Shown piece after piece: positions 33,013-41,469 of a stretch of DNA of 64,000 nt. The translations under genes were made by a program, and so were the position numbers. The stretch spans positions 1 through 64,000 of the forward strand of contig CACYFF010000001.1 in assembly GCA_902773665.1 (NCBI GenBank). Reading direction: 5' to 3'. The number at the start of each line of letters is the position of its first letter. Position 1 is the stretch's first letter. The notes beneath the pieces are model-generated. The model made no database searches, was not told the DNA's origin, and worked only from the letters and a program-made list of their open reading frames with translations. This stretch comes from an uncultured Eubacteriales bacterium (GTDB lineage: Bacteria > Bacillota > Clostridia > Peptostreptococcales > Anaerovoracaceae).

Positions 33013-35517
33013 TTATGCGTTCTTTTTGGCCAGTTCGCCCAGGTAGCCCCGGATGTCGGACACGCCGCGGAACTTCAGGAAGTCTGCGGAATCCGCACCG
33101 ATGACCAGGGTCGGAGCCTGTTTGATGCCGTACTTCTCTACCAGATCCGGGTTCTTCTCCGCGAACAGTTTGGTGTAGGGGATGCCGGCCTTATCCAGCA
33201 GCGCCGCCGCCATCTTGCAGTTGGGGCAGGTGGGTGTGGTAAACAGGATGTTCTCCATCTGTGCGGGATGGACCGCGGTTTCTGCCGGGGTCACAGGCTC
33301 GGCCGGAGCCGGAGCAGGTGCTTCGCTCACTGGTTCTACCGCCTTCAGAGCGGGTTCCTCCGCCTTGACGCTCGCTGAGCTTGTCGAAGCGGCCTCCGCA
33401 CCTTCCATATACATCGGTCTTGCGAGAGGACCGGTGTGGGTCAGGTGGGAACGGCTGATGACGTAGGTCTTTCTGTCCTTAAACTCCTGGGTCTTGCCGT
33501 CGTTCCAGTTCTGGACCGGGCGGTAGTAGCCGGTGATGCGGCTGTAGACTTCGGTCTTCTGGCCGCAGATCGGGCAGGTGAAGTGCTCGCCGGACAGATA
33601 ACCGTGGTCTTTGCAGACGGAGTAGGTCGGGCTCATGGTGTAATACGGCAGCTTGTAGTTCTCTGCGATCTTCCGGACGAGGCTTGCTGCTGCTTTCCAG
33701 TCGGGCAGCTTTTCGCCGAGGAACGCGTGGAACACGGTGCCGGAGGTGTACAGGGTCTGCAGATCGTCCTGGATATCCAGCGCGGAGAAGACGTCTTCGG
33801 TGTAGCCCACGGGCAGGTGGGAAGAGTTGGTGTAGTAAGGCGTGCCGTTCTCGTTTGCCGTGATGATATCCGGATATCTTTCCTTATCGTGCTTCGCGAA
33901 GCGGTAGGTGGTGGACTCTGCCGGGGTCGCTTCCAGGTTGTACAGGTCGCCGTACTGCTCCTGATAGTCGGACAGGCGCTCTCTCATGTGGTTGAGCACG
34001 TCCACCGCGAACTTCTGGGTCTTGGGTGCGGTCATGTCGGCCCGCAGCCACTTGGCGTTGAGGCCCACTTCGTTCATGCCGATGAGGCCGATGGTGGAGA
34101 AGTGGTTGTTGAAAGTGCCCAGATACCGCTTGGTGTAGGGATACAGGCCGTTGTCCAGCAGGCGGCTGATGACGGTCCGCTTGGTCTTCAGGGATCTGGC
34201 GGCGATATCCATCAGGTGGTCCAGCCGCGCGTAGAAGTCCTCTTCGTTCTCCGCCAGGTAGGCGATGCGGGGCAGGTTGATGGTAACGACGCCCACGGAA
34301 CCGGTAGATTCGCCGCTTCCGAAGAAGCCGCCGGACTTTTTACGCAGTTCGCGCAGGTCCAGACGCAGCCGGCAGCACATGGAGCGCACGTCGGAGGGCT
34401 CCATGTCGGAGTTGATGTAGTTGGAGAAGTACGGGGTGCCGTACTTGGCGGTCATCTCGAACAGCAGCTTGTTGTTCTCGGTCTCTTCCCAGCTGAAATC
34501 CTTGGTGATGGAATAGGTCGGGATGGGGTACTGGAAGCCGCGGCCGTTGGCGTCGCCTTCGATCATGATCTCGATGAAGGCCTTGTTGACCATGTCCATT
34601 TCCTTCTGGCAGTCGCCGTAGGTGAAGTTCATCTCCTTGCCGCCTACGATCGCGGGGAGATTCTTCAGGTCGTTGGGCACGGTCCAGTCGATGGTGACGT
34701 TGGTGAAGGGTGCCTGAGTGCCCCATCTGGACGGGGTGTTGACGCCGTAGATAAAGCTCTGGATGCACTGCTTGACTTCCTTCTGGGACAGGTTGTCCAC
34801 TCTGACGAAGGGAGCCAGATAGGTGTCGAAGGAGCTGAACGCCTGGGCGCCGGCCCATTCGTTCTGCATGATGCCCAGGAAGTTGACCATCTGGTTGCAC
34901 AGCGTGGAGAGGTGGGCAGCGGGGGCTGAGGTGATCTTCCCCGGAATGCCGCCGAGACCTTCCTGGATGAGCTGCTTTAAGGACCAGCCTGCGCAGTAGC
35001 CCGTCAGCATGGACAGGTCGTGGATGTGGATCGCAGCGGAGCGGTGCGCTTCTGCGATCTCCTGGTCGTAGACTTCGGACAGCCAGTAATTTGCCGTAAT
35101 GGCGCCGGAATTGGACAGGATGAGACCGCCGACGGAATACGTAACGGTGGAGTTTTCCTTTACGCGCCAGTCGTTGATCTTCAGATAGTTATCGACGATG
35201 TCCTTGTAGGAGAGCAGCGCGGAGTTGACGTTGCGGATCTTCTCTCTCTGCTTTCTGTACAGGATGTAGGCCTTGGCGACGTCCGCATAACCCGCTTCGG
35301 ACAGCACCTTTTCGACGCAGTCCTGGATCTGTTCCACCTGGATCTGATCGTCCTGGATGAGGGGTTCGAACTCGGATGTGACACGCAGAGCCAGCATATC
35401 GATGGTGCTGGGATGATACTGTCTTCCCTGCGCTTCGAATGCCTTCGTGATGGCGTCGCTGATCTTGCGGATGTTGAATTCAGCGACCTTTCCGTCCCTT
35501 TTTACGACATGATACAT
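33013..35517 (-). CDS. nrdD: anaerobic (class III) ribonucleoside-triphosphate reductase with fused redoxin domain
   Basis: An 834-residue glycyl-radical enzyme that makes dNTPs anaerobically. Residues about 4-95 are an ATP-cone (VVKRDGKVAEFNIRKISDAI). The core includes SMCCRLRLDLREL (cysteines near the radical site) and GSVGVVTINLPRIAYL. A zinc site with CPICG precedes the radical Gly (about G663 in SRITGYYRP). Unusually, an Ala/Pro/Glu-rich linker and an 80-residue redoxin domain with TTPTCPNCKMA (C764-x2-C767) follow. The ATG at 35517 has AGGTGA before it; an upstream GTG overlaps that site. One dispersed repeat copy lies in the linker. trxB follows; the promoter carries two NrdR boxes. 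Confidence 0.94.
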   Translation of the reverse strand: MYHVVKRDGKVAEFNIRKISDAITKAFEAQGRQYHPSTIDMLALRVTSEFEPLIQDDQIQVEQIQDCVEKVLSEAGYADVAKAYILYRKQREKIRNVNSALLSYKDIVDNYLKINDWRVKENSTVTYSVGGLILSNSGAITANYWLSEVYDQEIAEAHRSAAIHIHDLSMLTGYCAGWSLKQLIQEGLGGIPGKITSAPAAHLSTLCNQMVNFLGIMQNEWAGAQAFSSFDTYLAPFVRVDNLSQKEVKQCIQSFIYGVNTPSRWGTQAPFTNVTIDWTVPNDLKNLPAIVGGKEMNFTYGDCQKEMDMVNKAFIEIMIEGDANGRGFQYPIPTYSITKDFSWEETENNKLLFEMTAKYGTPYFSNYINSDMEPSDVRSMCCRLRLDLRELRKKSGGFFGSGESTGSVGVVTINLPRIAYLAENEEDFYARLDHLMDIAARSLKTKRTVISRLLDNGLYPYTKRYLGTFNNHFSTIGLIGMNEVGLNAKWLRADMTAPKTQKFAVDVLNHMRERLSDYQEQYGDLYNLEATPAESTTYRFAKHDKERYPDIITANENGTPYYTNSSHLPVGYTEDVFSALDIQDDLQTLYTSGTVFHAFLGEKLPDWKAAASLVRKIAENYKLPYYTMSPTYSVCKDHGYLSGEHFTCPICGQKTEVYSRITGYYRPVQNWNDGKTQEFKDRKTYVISRSHLTHTGPLARPMYMEGAEAASTSSASVKAEEPALKAVEPVSEAPAPAPAEPVTPAETAVHPAQMENILFTTPTCPNCKMAAALLDKAGIPYTKLFAEKNPDLVEKYGIKQAPTLVIGADSADFLKFRGVSDIRGYLGELAKKNA
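33375..33389. repeat. dispersed repeat A, copy 7 (inside the nrdD linker)
   Basis: CTGAGCTTGTCGAAG, the shortened core, encoding part of STSSASVK in the unstructured linker before the redoxin domain. Confidence 0.75.
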
Positions 35518-35564
35518 AACTTTCACCTCATTTATATAAAAGATACACAGTGGTTGTTACACCG

Positions 35565-35585
35565 AAAAAACGGGAGCACTCCCGT
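35565..35585 (-). terminator. hairpin plus U run in the nrdD leader
   Basis: On the minus strand ACGGGA-GTGC-TCCCGT (35585-35570) is followed by five T. It lies at the very start of the nrdD transcript, about 50 bases before the ATG. It could act as an attenuator or as a 5' stabilising hairpin. Confidence 0.5.
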
Positions 35586-35600
35586 CGCTATATAATGTAC
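35585..35600 (-). promoter_or_regulatory. NrdR box 2, over the nrdD -10 region
   Basis: The plus-strand core CTATATAATG (35588-35597) matches nine of ten positions of the NrdR core CwATATATwG. It overlaps the -10 element. Confidence 0.6.
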
Positions 35601-35622
35601 TCCTCGCGCCTGTGAATGTCAA
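35594..35622 (-). promoter_or_regulatory. nrdD promoter
   Basis: Perfect -35 TTGACA (minus strand, 35622-35617), 17-base spacer, -10 TACATT (35599-35594, four of six). Both elements are overlapped by NrdR-type boxes. Confidence 0.7.
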
Positions 35623-35632
35623 TATATAGTGG
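35617..35632 (-). promoter_or_regulatory. NrdR box 1, over the nrdD -35 region
   Basis: The plus-strand core CAATATATAG (35620-35629) matches all ten core positions of the NrdR box. It is 32 bases (three helical turns) from box 2, the usual tandem spacing. Confidence 0.7.
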
Positions 35633-35657
35633 TGTGGTTATCTTTCGCATACTAAAT

Positions 35658-35683
35658 ATCGGGCATTCCGGAGAATGCCCGAT
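35658..35683 (-). terminator. terminator of the SLH-domain protein gene
   Basis: An 11-base-pair stem ATCGGGCATTC/GAATGCCCGAT with a CGGA loop. The T run is better on the plus strand, so it may work in both directions. Confidence 0.65.
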
Positions 35684-35791
35684 TTTCAAGTCTTTTGCCG
35701 AATTTCGCCTTTTGGCGAGGGGTTTTTGATTGAATTTTTTTATGATTCCGCCTCAGAAAAAAGATGCTGAACGGCTGTTCAATATCCGCTC

Positions 35792-37294
35792 TCAGTGCTG
35801 CACGCTGCCGTACAGGAACGTAACGATCTGACTTCTGACGCACAGCTGCTCCGGACCAAAGGTCGTCTTCGTCGTGCCGGAGGTGATGCCATTGTTGAAG
35901 GCCCAGGCGACAGGAGCTGCGAACCAGTCGGTATCCGCAACGTCCTCGAAGGGCTCGCTGCCCGCTTCGGGACGGCCGGCTGCACCGTACAGAAACGTAA
36001 CGGCCTGTGCGCGGGTCACGGTCTGCGCCGGACCAAACTTATCCGCGGTGACCCCCGCAGTAATGCCCTTCTCCACAGCCCACAGCACGGGCTTATAGAA
36101 ATAGTCGCTCTCCTTAACGTCCGTAAACAGTTTTTCCGTGCTCTCCGGTTCGGGGGAGCCGGCTGCCGCCCACAGGAAGGTGACCATCTGTCCGCGGGTC
36201 GCAGGAGCGGCCGGGCCGAAGGTCGTCTTCGACGTGCCGCCGGTAATACCGTTCTCCGTAGCCCATTCCACCGCCACGCGGTAGTAGGCATTGAGGGGAA
36301 CGTCCAGGAACGGGAATGCATCCTCATCGGTTCCAAAGGCTTCTACCGGGCCCAGGTCTTCCGCCATATGGACCTCTTCCCCGCCCGCGAGGAATCTCAC
36401 CGCGAGCATCTTGCCGAGGTCAGCCTCGGTCATGGTGTAAGACGCTGCCGTCGCGCCTTCGATGGGGAAGTAATCGCTGCGGGTCATGCCCTCGTATTCG
36501 CCCGCCACGATGGGCGTCGCGATCTGGCGGCACCACTGATAGGTGACTTTCGCGTTAGCCGGCACCGGGGTGACCGTAAGAACTCTGCCCACCTCGTAGG
36601 CATCGCATACCGCTTCGGAGCCGCACAGCATCGTCACCACGTCTGCGGAAACGACAGGGCTTTCCGTGCCTGCGGTGCGGGTGTAGATCGTGTAGACGGT
36701 CGCAGGTGTTAAACCGTCGAAGCCGACCGCTCCGTCTTCATCGGGACGAACGATGGCGTCACCATCCGCTGCCCAATCCGGGGTCTCACCCTTTTCGCAG
36801 ATCACATATTCCTGCTCTGCGTTTCCGGCAAAGGTCACCGCAACAGTCTCCGCATCCCCTTCTTCCGGATATTCCGGCATCTGGGAGAACCACTTCGGCT
36901 CTTCGAGGCCTTCGCCCTCCGCGGGATCGGGCTCCTGCGAACCGTCGCTTTCGTGGGTGTAGATGAGGGTCATGGCCGCGCCTTCCGCGCCTTTGATGCG
37001 GGTAAAGATATCATAGGTGAAGTTTTTCTCGATGCCGGTAAACTGTACGCTGCCTTCCGCGTCCGGCTCGATGGCCTTGCTCCAGTCCAGCGTGCCGTCG
37101 TTATACTCCACTGCGGCGTATTCCTGTCCGGAGGTGCCGGGCATCGTCAGCGTGCCCGCTTCGCTGTCCCATACGATGGACGCCTCCTCCACGGGGACCG
37201 GCAGCGCATCGTCTGCAAAGGCTGCCGCCGGCAGCAGGACGAACGCCATGGCCAGCGCCAGCAGGATACTCAGATGTTTCTTTTTGTTTTTCAT
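35792..37294 (-). CDS. secreted S-layer-homology domain protein
   Basis: A 500-residue exported protein. Signal peptide at residues 1-28 (LSILLALAMAFVLLPAAAFA). Residues about 40-320 are beta-rich segments likened to immunoglobulin-type or fibronectin-type repeats (YAAVEYNDGTLDWSKA and YVICEKGETPDWAADG share a pattern). The last 180 residues hold three SLH repeats, each with a phrase like ENGITGGTSKTTFGP, EKGITAGVTADKFGP and NNGITSGTTKTTFGP. SLH repeats anchor proteins to wall polymers. AGGAGTAAAAAGGG precedes the ATG. It is possibly an adhesin or wall-structure protein. Confidence 0.9.
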   Translation of the reverse strand: MKNKKKHLSILLALAMAFVLLPAAAFADDALPVPVEEASIVWDSEAGTLTMPGTSGQEYAAVEYNDGTLDWSKAIEPDAEGSVQFTGIEKNFTYDIFTRIKGAEGAAMTLIYTHESDGSQEPDPAEGEGLEEPKWFSQMPEYPEEGDAETVAVTFAGNAEQEYVICEKGETPDWAADGDAIVRPDEDGAVGFDGLTPATVYTIYTRTAGTESPVVSADVVTMLCGSEAVCDAYEVGRVLTVTPVPANAKVTYQWCRQIATPIVAGEYEGMTRSDYFPIEGATAASYTMTEADLGKMLAVRFLAGGEEVHMAEDLGPVEAFGTDEDAFPFLDVPLNAYYRVAVEWATENGITGGTSKTTFGPAAPATRGQMVTFLWAAAGSPEPESTEKLFTDVKESDYFYKPVLWAVEKGITAGVTADKFGPAQTVTRAQAVTFLYGAAGRPEAGSEPFEDVADTDWFAAPVAWAFNNGITSGTTKTTFGPEQLCVRSQIVTFLYGSVQH

Positions 37295-37342
37295 CCCTTT
37301 TTACTCCTTTATGATTTGTGATGCATAAATATTCTTGCCTTC

Positions 37343-37864
37343 TTACATCAGTCCGTTCGCCTTCAGCCAGCGCTCGACGCTGGACTTGGAATTCGCCGCC
37401 TGGCTGCCGGTAATGGAAAGCCCTTTCTTCAGGTTCGCGTTCGGGCAGGTCTTCTGGATCTCCCGTTCGCTGCCGCCCATGCCGCTGCCTTCGTTGGTGC
37501 ACAGGGGCAGGATCGTCTTGCCGGAGAAATCGAAGTGCTCCAGGAACGTATAGACGGCCATCGGCATCGTGCCCCAGTAGTTGGGATAGGCCAGCACGAT
37601 CGTGTCGTAGGCGTCGATGCTTTCCGGCATGGATACCAGCTCCGGACGGGCCTTGTCTCTCAGGTCTTTCTTTGCCTGGTCGATGCAGGTCATGTAGACC
37701 GGGGAATAGGGCGTTTTCATCTCGATCTTGAACGTATCCGCGTCGATCATGTCCTTCATCAGGTTCACGACGATCTCCGTATTGCCCACCTTTACGTAGC
37801 GCATCGCGCCGCCGAAATAGTTTTCATCCGCTCTGGAAAAGTATGCGATCAGTGTATTTGCCAT
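37343..37864 (-). CDS. flavodoxin
   Basis: A 173-residue flavodoxin-type FMN electron carrier. It begins TLIAYFSRADENYF (the FMN phosphate loop region), has VLAYPNYWGTMPMAVYTFLE (the isoalloxazine loop), and TNEGSGMGGSEREI. The longer form with an inserted loop matches the flavodoxin_4 group often read as a stand-alone reductase partner. AAGGAGG precedes the ATG. It has its own TATAAT promoter, so it is transcribed apart from lysS, though the SLH gene follows on the same strand and may be read with it. Confidence 0.92.
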   Translation of the reverse strand: MANTLIAYFSRADENYFGGAMRYVKVGNTEIVVNLMKDMIDADTFKIEMKTPYSPVYMTCIDQAKKDLRDKARPELVSMPESIDAYDTIVLAYPNYWGTMPMAVYTFLEHFDFSGKTILPLCTNEGSGMGGSEREIQKTCPNANLKKGLSITGSQAANSKSSVERWLKANGLM

Positions 37865-37905
37865 GGTTTGTATCCTCCTTGAAATTTGCTTCTGTTTACG
37901 GTCTT

Positions 37906-37936
37906 ATTATATCGGCTCACCCATCGCACAGTCCAA
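37906..37936 (-). promoter_or_regulatory. flavodoxin promoter with upstream palindrome
   Basis: TATAAT (minus strand, 37911-37906), -35 TTGGAC (37936-37931), spacing 19. Just upstream, TTGAA-N10-TTCAA (37937-37956) is a possible regulator site. Confidence 0.5.
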
Positions 37937-37994
37937 TTGAAATATGTTATATTCAATTTAATAATTAAATATCAAGTGCGTGACCGCCCACAGC

Positions 37995-38026
37995 AAAACA
38001 GCCCCGGGAATTCCCTCCCGGGGCTG
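37995..38026 (-). terminator. terminator after lysS
   Basis: An 11-base-pair GC-rich stem (CAGCCCCGGGA and its complement) with a 6-base loop and TTTT on the minus strand. Confidence 0.85.
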
Positions 38027-38044
38027 CAACGCTTCAGTATTCTT

Positions 38045-40009
38045 TTAGTACATCTTCGCGCCGGCGGGGATGCGGTCGTCCAGCATCAGCAGGTGCAGTC
38101 TCTCTTCGCCTTCCTCGTGGTGGATGGCGGAGATCAGCATGCCGCAGGAATCGATGCCCATCATCTTGCGCGGGGGCAGGTTCGTGATGGCGACGCAGGT
38201 CTTGCCTACGAGTTCTTCCGGCTCGTAGTATTCGTGGATGCCGGAGAGGATGACTCTCGGTTCGCCGGAGCCGTCGTCCAGGACGAACTTCAGCAGCTTC
38301 TTGGACTTCGGCACAGCTTCGCACTCCAGCACCTTAACGGCTCTGTAGTCGCTCTTGGCGAAGGTCTCGAAATCCACGTAGTCGGCGAACAGCGGTTCGA
38401 CCTCGACCTTGGAGAAGTCGACAGGTTCTGCGACTGCTTCCTCGATCTTGACCTCTTCCGCCTGCTTGATCACCTTTCTGTCGGTGTCCAGCGGCTTCAT
38501 GGTCGGGAACAGCAGCACGTCGCGGATGGACGTGTTGTTGGTCAGCAGCATGACGAGTCTGTCGATGCCGATGCCGCAGCCGCCCGTGGGAGGCATGCCG
38601 TATTCCACGGCCAGCAGGAAGTCCTCGTCCATCTCGGACGCTTCCAGGTCGCCCATCTCGCGCAGCTTCATCTGATGCTCGAAGCGGCCGCGCTGGTCGA
38701 TGGGGTCATTCAGCTCGGAGAAGGCATTGGCGTATTCGCCGCCGTTGATGAACAGCTCGAACCGCTGGGTGAGCCTTGGATCGTCCACGCAGCGCTTGGT
38801 GAGCGGGGAGATCTCCACCGGGTGCTCCAACACGAAGGTAGGCTGGATGAGGTTCTTTTCTGCGTATTCTTCGAAGAACAGGGAGAGGATGTCGCCTCTT
38901 TCGTGCTTGGGCTCCACTTCGATGCCGTGGGCCTTGGCGATCTCGACGGCTTCTTCTCTCGTGTTGATCTGATCGAAATCCACGCCTGCGTACTTGCGGA
39001 CGGCTTCGGTCATGGTGATCTTCTCGAAGGGCTTGCCGAGATCGATCTCCAGGTCGCCGAAGGGGATCTTATCCTTGCCGTTGACGATCTGGTTGACGTA
39101 CTTGATGACGCCTTCCGTGCGTTCCATCATGCCTTCGATGTTCGTGTAGGCTTCGTAGAACTCGATGGTCGTGAATTCCGGGTTGTGGCGGGTATCCATA
39201 CCCTCGTTGCGGAAAATGCGGCCCATGTCGTAGACCCGCTCGAATCCGCCGACGATGCAGCGCTTTAAGTGCAGCTCGGTGGCGATGCGCAGGTACAGAT
39301 CGATGTTCAGGGCGTTGTGATGGGTCACGAAGGGACGCGCGGTAGCGCCGCCCTGCACCGTATTCAGGATGGGCGTCTCGCATTCGATATAGCCCAGGTC
39401 GTCGAAGTACCGGCGGATGGCGCGGTAAATGAGAGCCCTCTTCTTAAAGGTCTCCCGGACTTCCGGATTGACGATGAGGTCCACGTAGCGCTGGCGGTAG
39501 CGGGTATCCATGTCCTTGAGGCCGCTCCACTTGTCGGGCAGCGGACGGATGGACTTGGACAGCAGCACGTAGCTCTTGACGTGCAGGGAGATCTCGCCGC
39601 GCTTGGTGCGGAACACTTCGCCCTCGCAGCCGATGATATCGCCGATGTCCAGCTTCTTAAACCGGTCGTATTCTTCCTTGCCCAGATCGTCCACCTGGAC
39701 GTAGATCTGGATGCGGCCGTCCTGGTCCTGCAGGTCGCAGAAGGAGGCCTTGCCCATGCCGCGCTTGCTCATGAGGCGGCCGGCGATCCTTTGCGTTGAC
39801 CCTTCCAGCTCCTCGAAGTTCGCCTTGATCTGGGTGGCGTTGCTGGTGCGGTCGAAGCGGGTCTGCAGGAAGGGGTCTCTGCCCTCTGCCTGCAATGCGG
39901 CCAGCTTTTCTCTGCGGATGAGGCACTGCTCGCTGAGTTCGCGGGCTGCCTGCTCTTCGGTCATTTCCGCCTGGGGAGCCTGCTGGCTGTTGATTCTTTC
40001 TTCGCTCAT
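38045..40009 (-). CDS. lysS: lysyl-tRNA synthetase (class II) with C-terminal tRNA-binding domain
   Basis: Charges tRNA-Lys. The N-terminal OB anticodon domain (about 60-170) and class II core follow the usual pattern: RFVTHHNALNIDLYLRIATE, the motif 2 region GRIFRNEGMDTRHNPEFT, and motif 3 GIGIDRLVMLLTN. The protein has 654 residues against the usual 490-510; the extra 110 at the C-terminus (about 540-654) form an EMAP-II/Trbp111-type tRNA-binding OB domain (YRAVKVLECEAVPKSKKLLK, ILSGIHEYYEPEELVGK, MGIDSCGMLIS), also present on MetG here. Ends a cluster greA-lysS. Terminator at 37995. Confidence 0.95.
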   Translation of the reverse strand: MSEERINSQQAPQAEMTEEQAARELSEQCLIRREKLAALQAEGRDPFLQTRFDRTSNATQIKANFEELEGSTQRIAGRLMSKRGMGKASFCDLQDQDGRIQIYVQVDDLGKEEYDRFKKLDIGDIIGCEGEVFRTKRGEISLHVKSYVLLSKSIRPLPDKWSGLKDMDTRYRQRYVDLIVNPEVRETFKKRALIYRAIRRYFDDLGYIECETPILNTVQGGATARPFVTHHNALNIDLYLRIATELHLKRCIVGGFERVYDMGRIFRNEGMDTRHNPEFTTIEFYEAYTNIEGMMERTEGVIKYVNQIVNGKDKIPFGDLEIDLGKPFEKITMTEAVRKYAGVDFDQINTREEAVEIAKAHGIEVEPKHERGDILSLFFEEYAEKNLIQPTFVLEHPVEISPLTKRCVDDPRLTQRFELFINGGEYANAFSELNDPIDQRGRFEHQMKLREMGDLEASEMDEDFLLAVEYGMPPTGGCGIGIDRLVMLLTNNTSIRDVLLFPTMKPLDTDRKVIKQAEEVKIEEAVAEPVDFSKVEVEPLFADYVDFETFAKSDYRAVKVLECEAVPKSKKLLKFVLDDGSGEPRVILSGIHEYYEPEELVGKTCVAITNLPPRKMMGIDSCGMLISAIHHEEGEERLHLLMLDDRIPAGAKMY

Positions 40010-40017
40010 TTTAATTC

Positions 40018-40494
40018 CTATCCCTTGATAATCTCCAAGATCTTATAGTTGAGAACTCCGTTTTCCGTCTGAATTTCGACGGTCTCTCCCTTTTTGCGGC
40101 CCAGCAGGGCCTTGCCGACGGGAGATTCGTTGGAGATCTTGTCCTCGAAGGGATCCGCCTCGGTGATGCCTACGATGGTGTATGTGAATTCTTCCTTGGA
40201 CTTCATATCCTTTACGCGCACGCCCAGACCCAGGTTGACGTGGTCGCCCGTAAGTTCCTCTTCGGAGACGATCTTGCCCTTGCGCATCATGGTCTCCAGC
40301 TTCTGGATCCGGTCTTCCAGCTCTGCCTGCTCGTTCTTGGCGGCGTCGTATTCGGCGTTTTCGGAAAGGTCGCCGTAGGATTTGGCTTCCTTCAGGTGTT
40401 CAGAGACTTCGATCCTTCTTACGGATGTCAGATATTCATGCTCTTCTACGATCTTGTCGTAGCCTTCCTTGGTAAGTAAGATTTCTTCACTCAT
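40018..40494 (-). CDS. greA: transcription elongation factor GreA
   Basis: A 158-residue factor that helps stalled RNA polymerase cleave its transcript. The N-terminal coiled coil spans residues about 1-75 (SYGDLSENAEYDAAKNEQ, with the acidic tip D-E) and the C-terminal FKBP-like domain follows (ISNESPVGKALLGRKKGETV). AAGGAG precedes the ATG. It lies 18 bases after dusB and 8 bases before lysS, a common Firmicute order. Confidence 0.96.
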   Translation of the reverse strand: MSEEILLTKEGYDKIVEEHEYLTSVRRIEVSEHLKEAKSYGDLSENAEYDAAKNEQAELEDRIQKLETMMRKGKIVSEEELTGDHVNLGLGVRVKDMKSKEEFTYTIVGITEADPFEDKISNESPVGKALLGRKKGETVEIQTENGVLNYKILEIIKG

Positions 40495-40512
40495 TTTCCT
40501 TCTCCTTATATT

Positions 40513-41469
40513 TTACAGGGCCAGATTTTTAAGACCCTCTAATATCGTAAACATTTCGTCCAAACTTTCGGCTTCGCTGGCCTGCCTGCGCAGCGCCGCG
40601 GTGCCCTGAATGCCCTTCGTGTACCAGGCGGTGTGCTTTCGCATCTCCCGCACGGCCCGGTATTCCGGCTTTGTCTCCAGCAGCCGGAGGGCATGCATTT
40701 TTACCGTTTCGATGATCTCGTCCACATCCGGGCGCTTGGGGATGGGCCTGCCTTTCCAAGCGGCTTCGCACTCGGCGAAGATCCAGGGATTGCCCAGGGC
40801 GCCTCTTGCGATCATCACCGCGTCGCACTTTGTCTCGTCCAGCATCCGCAGTGCGTCTTCTGCGGAGAACACGTCGCCGTTGCCCGCCACGGGGATGTCC
40901 ACAGCTTCTTTAATTCTGCGGATCGCGCTCCAGTCGGCTTTGCCGCTGTAATACTGCTCTCTGGTGCGTCCGTGCACCGCGATGGCGGATGCTCCCGCTT
41001 CCTGCATCTGCACCGCGAAAGCTACCGGATCCACCGGATGGGTTTCGTCGAAACCGATGCGCATCTTGACGGTGACGGGTTTACCAGCCGCCTTTACGGT
41101 CTCTCGCACCAGCTGCGCGGCGAGCGCTGGCTGGGTCAGCAGGAACGATCCTTCGCCGTTCTTCACGACCTTCGGCACCGGGCAGCCCATGTTGAGGTCG
41201 ATGCACACGTTGGGCCGGTCTTTCAGCTTTTCCGCCGCAAACTGCAGCATCAGAGGGTCGCTACCGAACAGCTGGATGCCCACCGGGCCTTCGTCCGGAT
41301 GGATGGCCAGCAGGTCTTCCGTGTTCGCGTTGCGGTAGTAGAGGCCTTTCGCCGAGACCATTTCCGTAAAGGCCATGGCCGCTCCGTGTTCAAAGCAGAT
41401 GCGCCGGAAGGCGCTGTCCGTGACCCCCGCCAGCGGCGCCAGCACGAAGGGGTTGTTAAGCGTCTGCAT
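40513..41469 (-). CDS. dusB: tRNA-dihydrouridine synthase
   Basis: A flavoenzyme that reduces uridines in tRNA, of 318 residues from the ATG at 41469. APLAGVTDSAFRRI is the N-terminal phosphate/FMN strand. DLNMGCPVPKVVKNGEGS holds the catalytic Cys. Also present are VKMRIGFDE, AVHGRTREQYYSGKAD and GNGDVFSAEDALRM. Two starts are possible; the ATG at 41469 has GAGAG eight or so bases before it and starts the conserved NNPFVLAPLAG. It overlaps the end of coaX by 14 bases. Confidence 0.94.
   Translation of the reverse strand: MQTLNNPFVLAPLAGVTDSAFRRICFEHGAAMAFTEMVSAKGLYYRNANTEDLLAIHPDEGPVGIQLFGSDPLMLQFAAEKLKDRPNVCIDLNMGCPVPKVVKNGEGSFLLTQPALAAQLVRETVKAAGKPVTVKMRIGFDETHPVDPVAFAVQMQEAGASAIAVHGRTREQYYSGKADWSAIRRIKEAVDIPVAGNGDVFSAEDALRMLDETKCDAVMIARGALGNPWIFAECEAAWKGRPIPKRPDVDEIIETVKMHALRLLETKPEYRAVREMRKHTAWYTKGIQGTAALRRQASEAESLDEMFTILEGLKNLAL

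Noticed and set aside
33436-34929. 497-residue plus-strand frame inside nrdD
   Set aside because: Antisense to conserved nrdD; valine/glycine-rich shadow.
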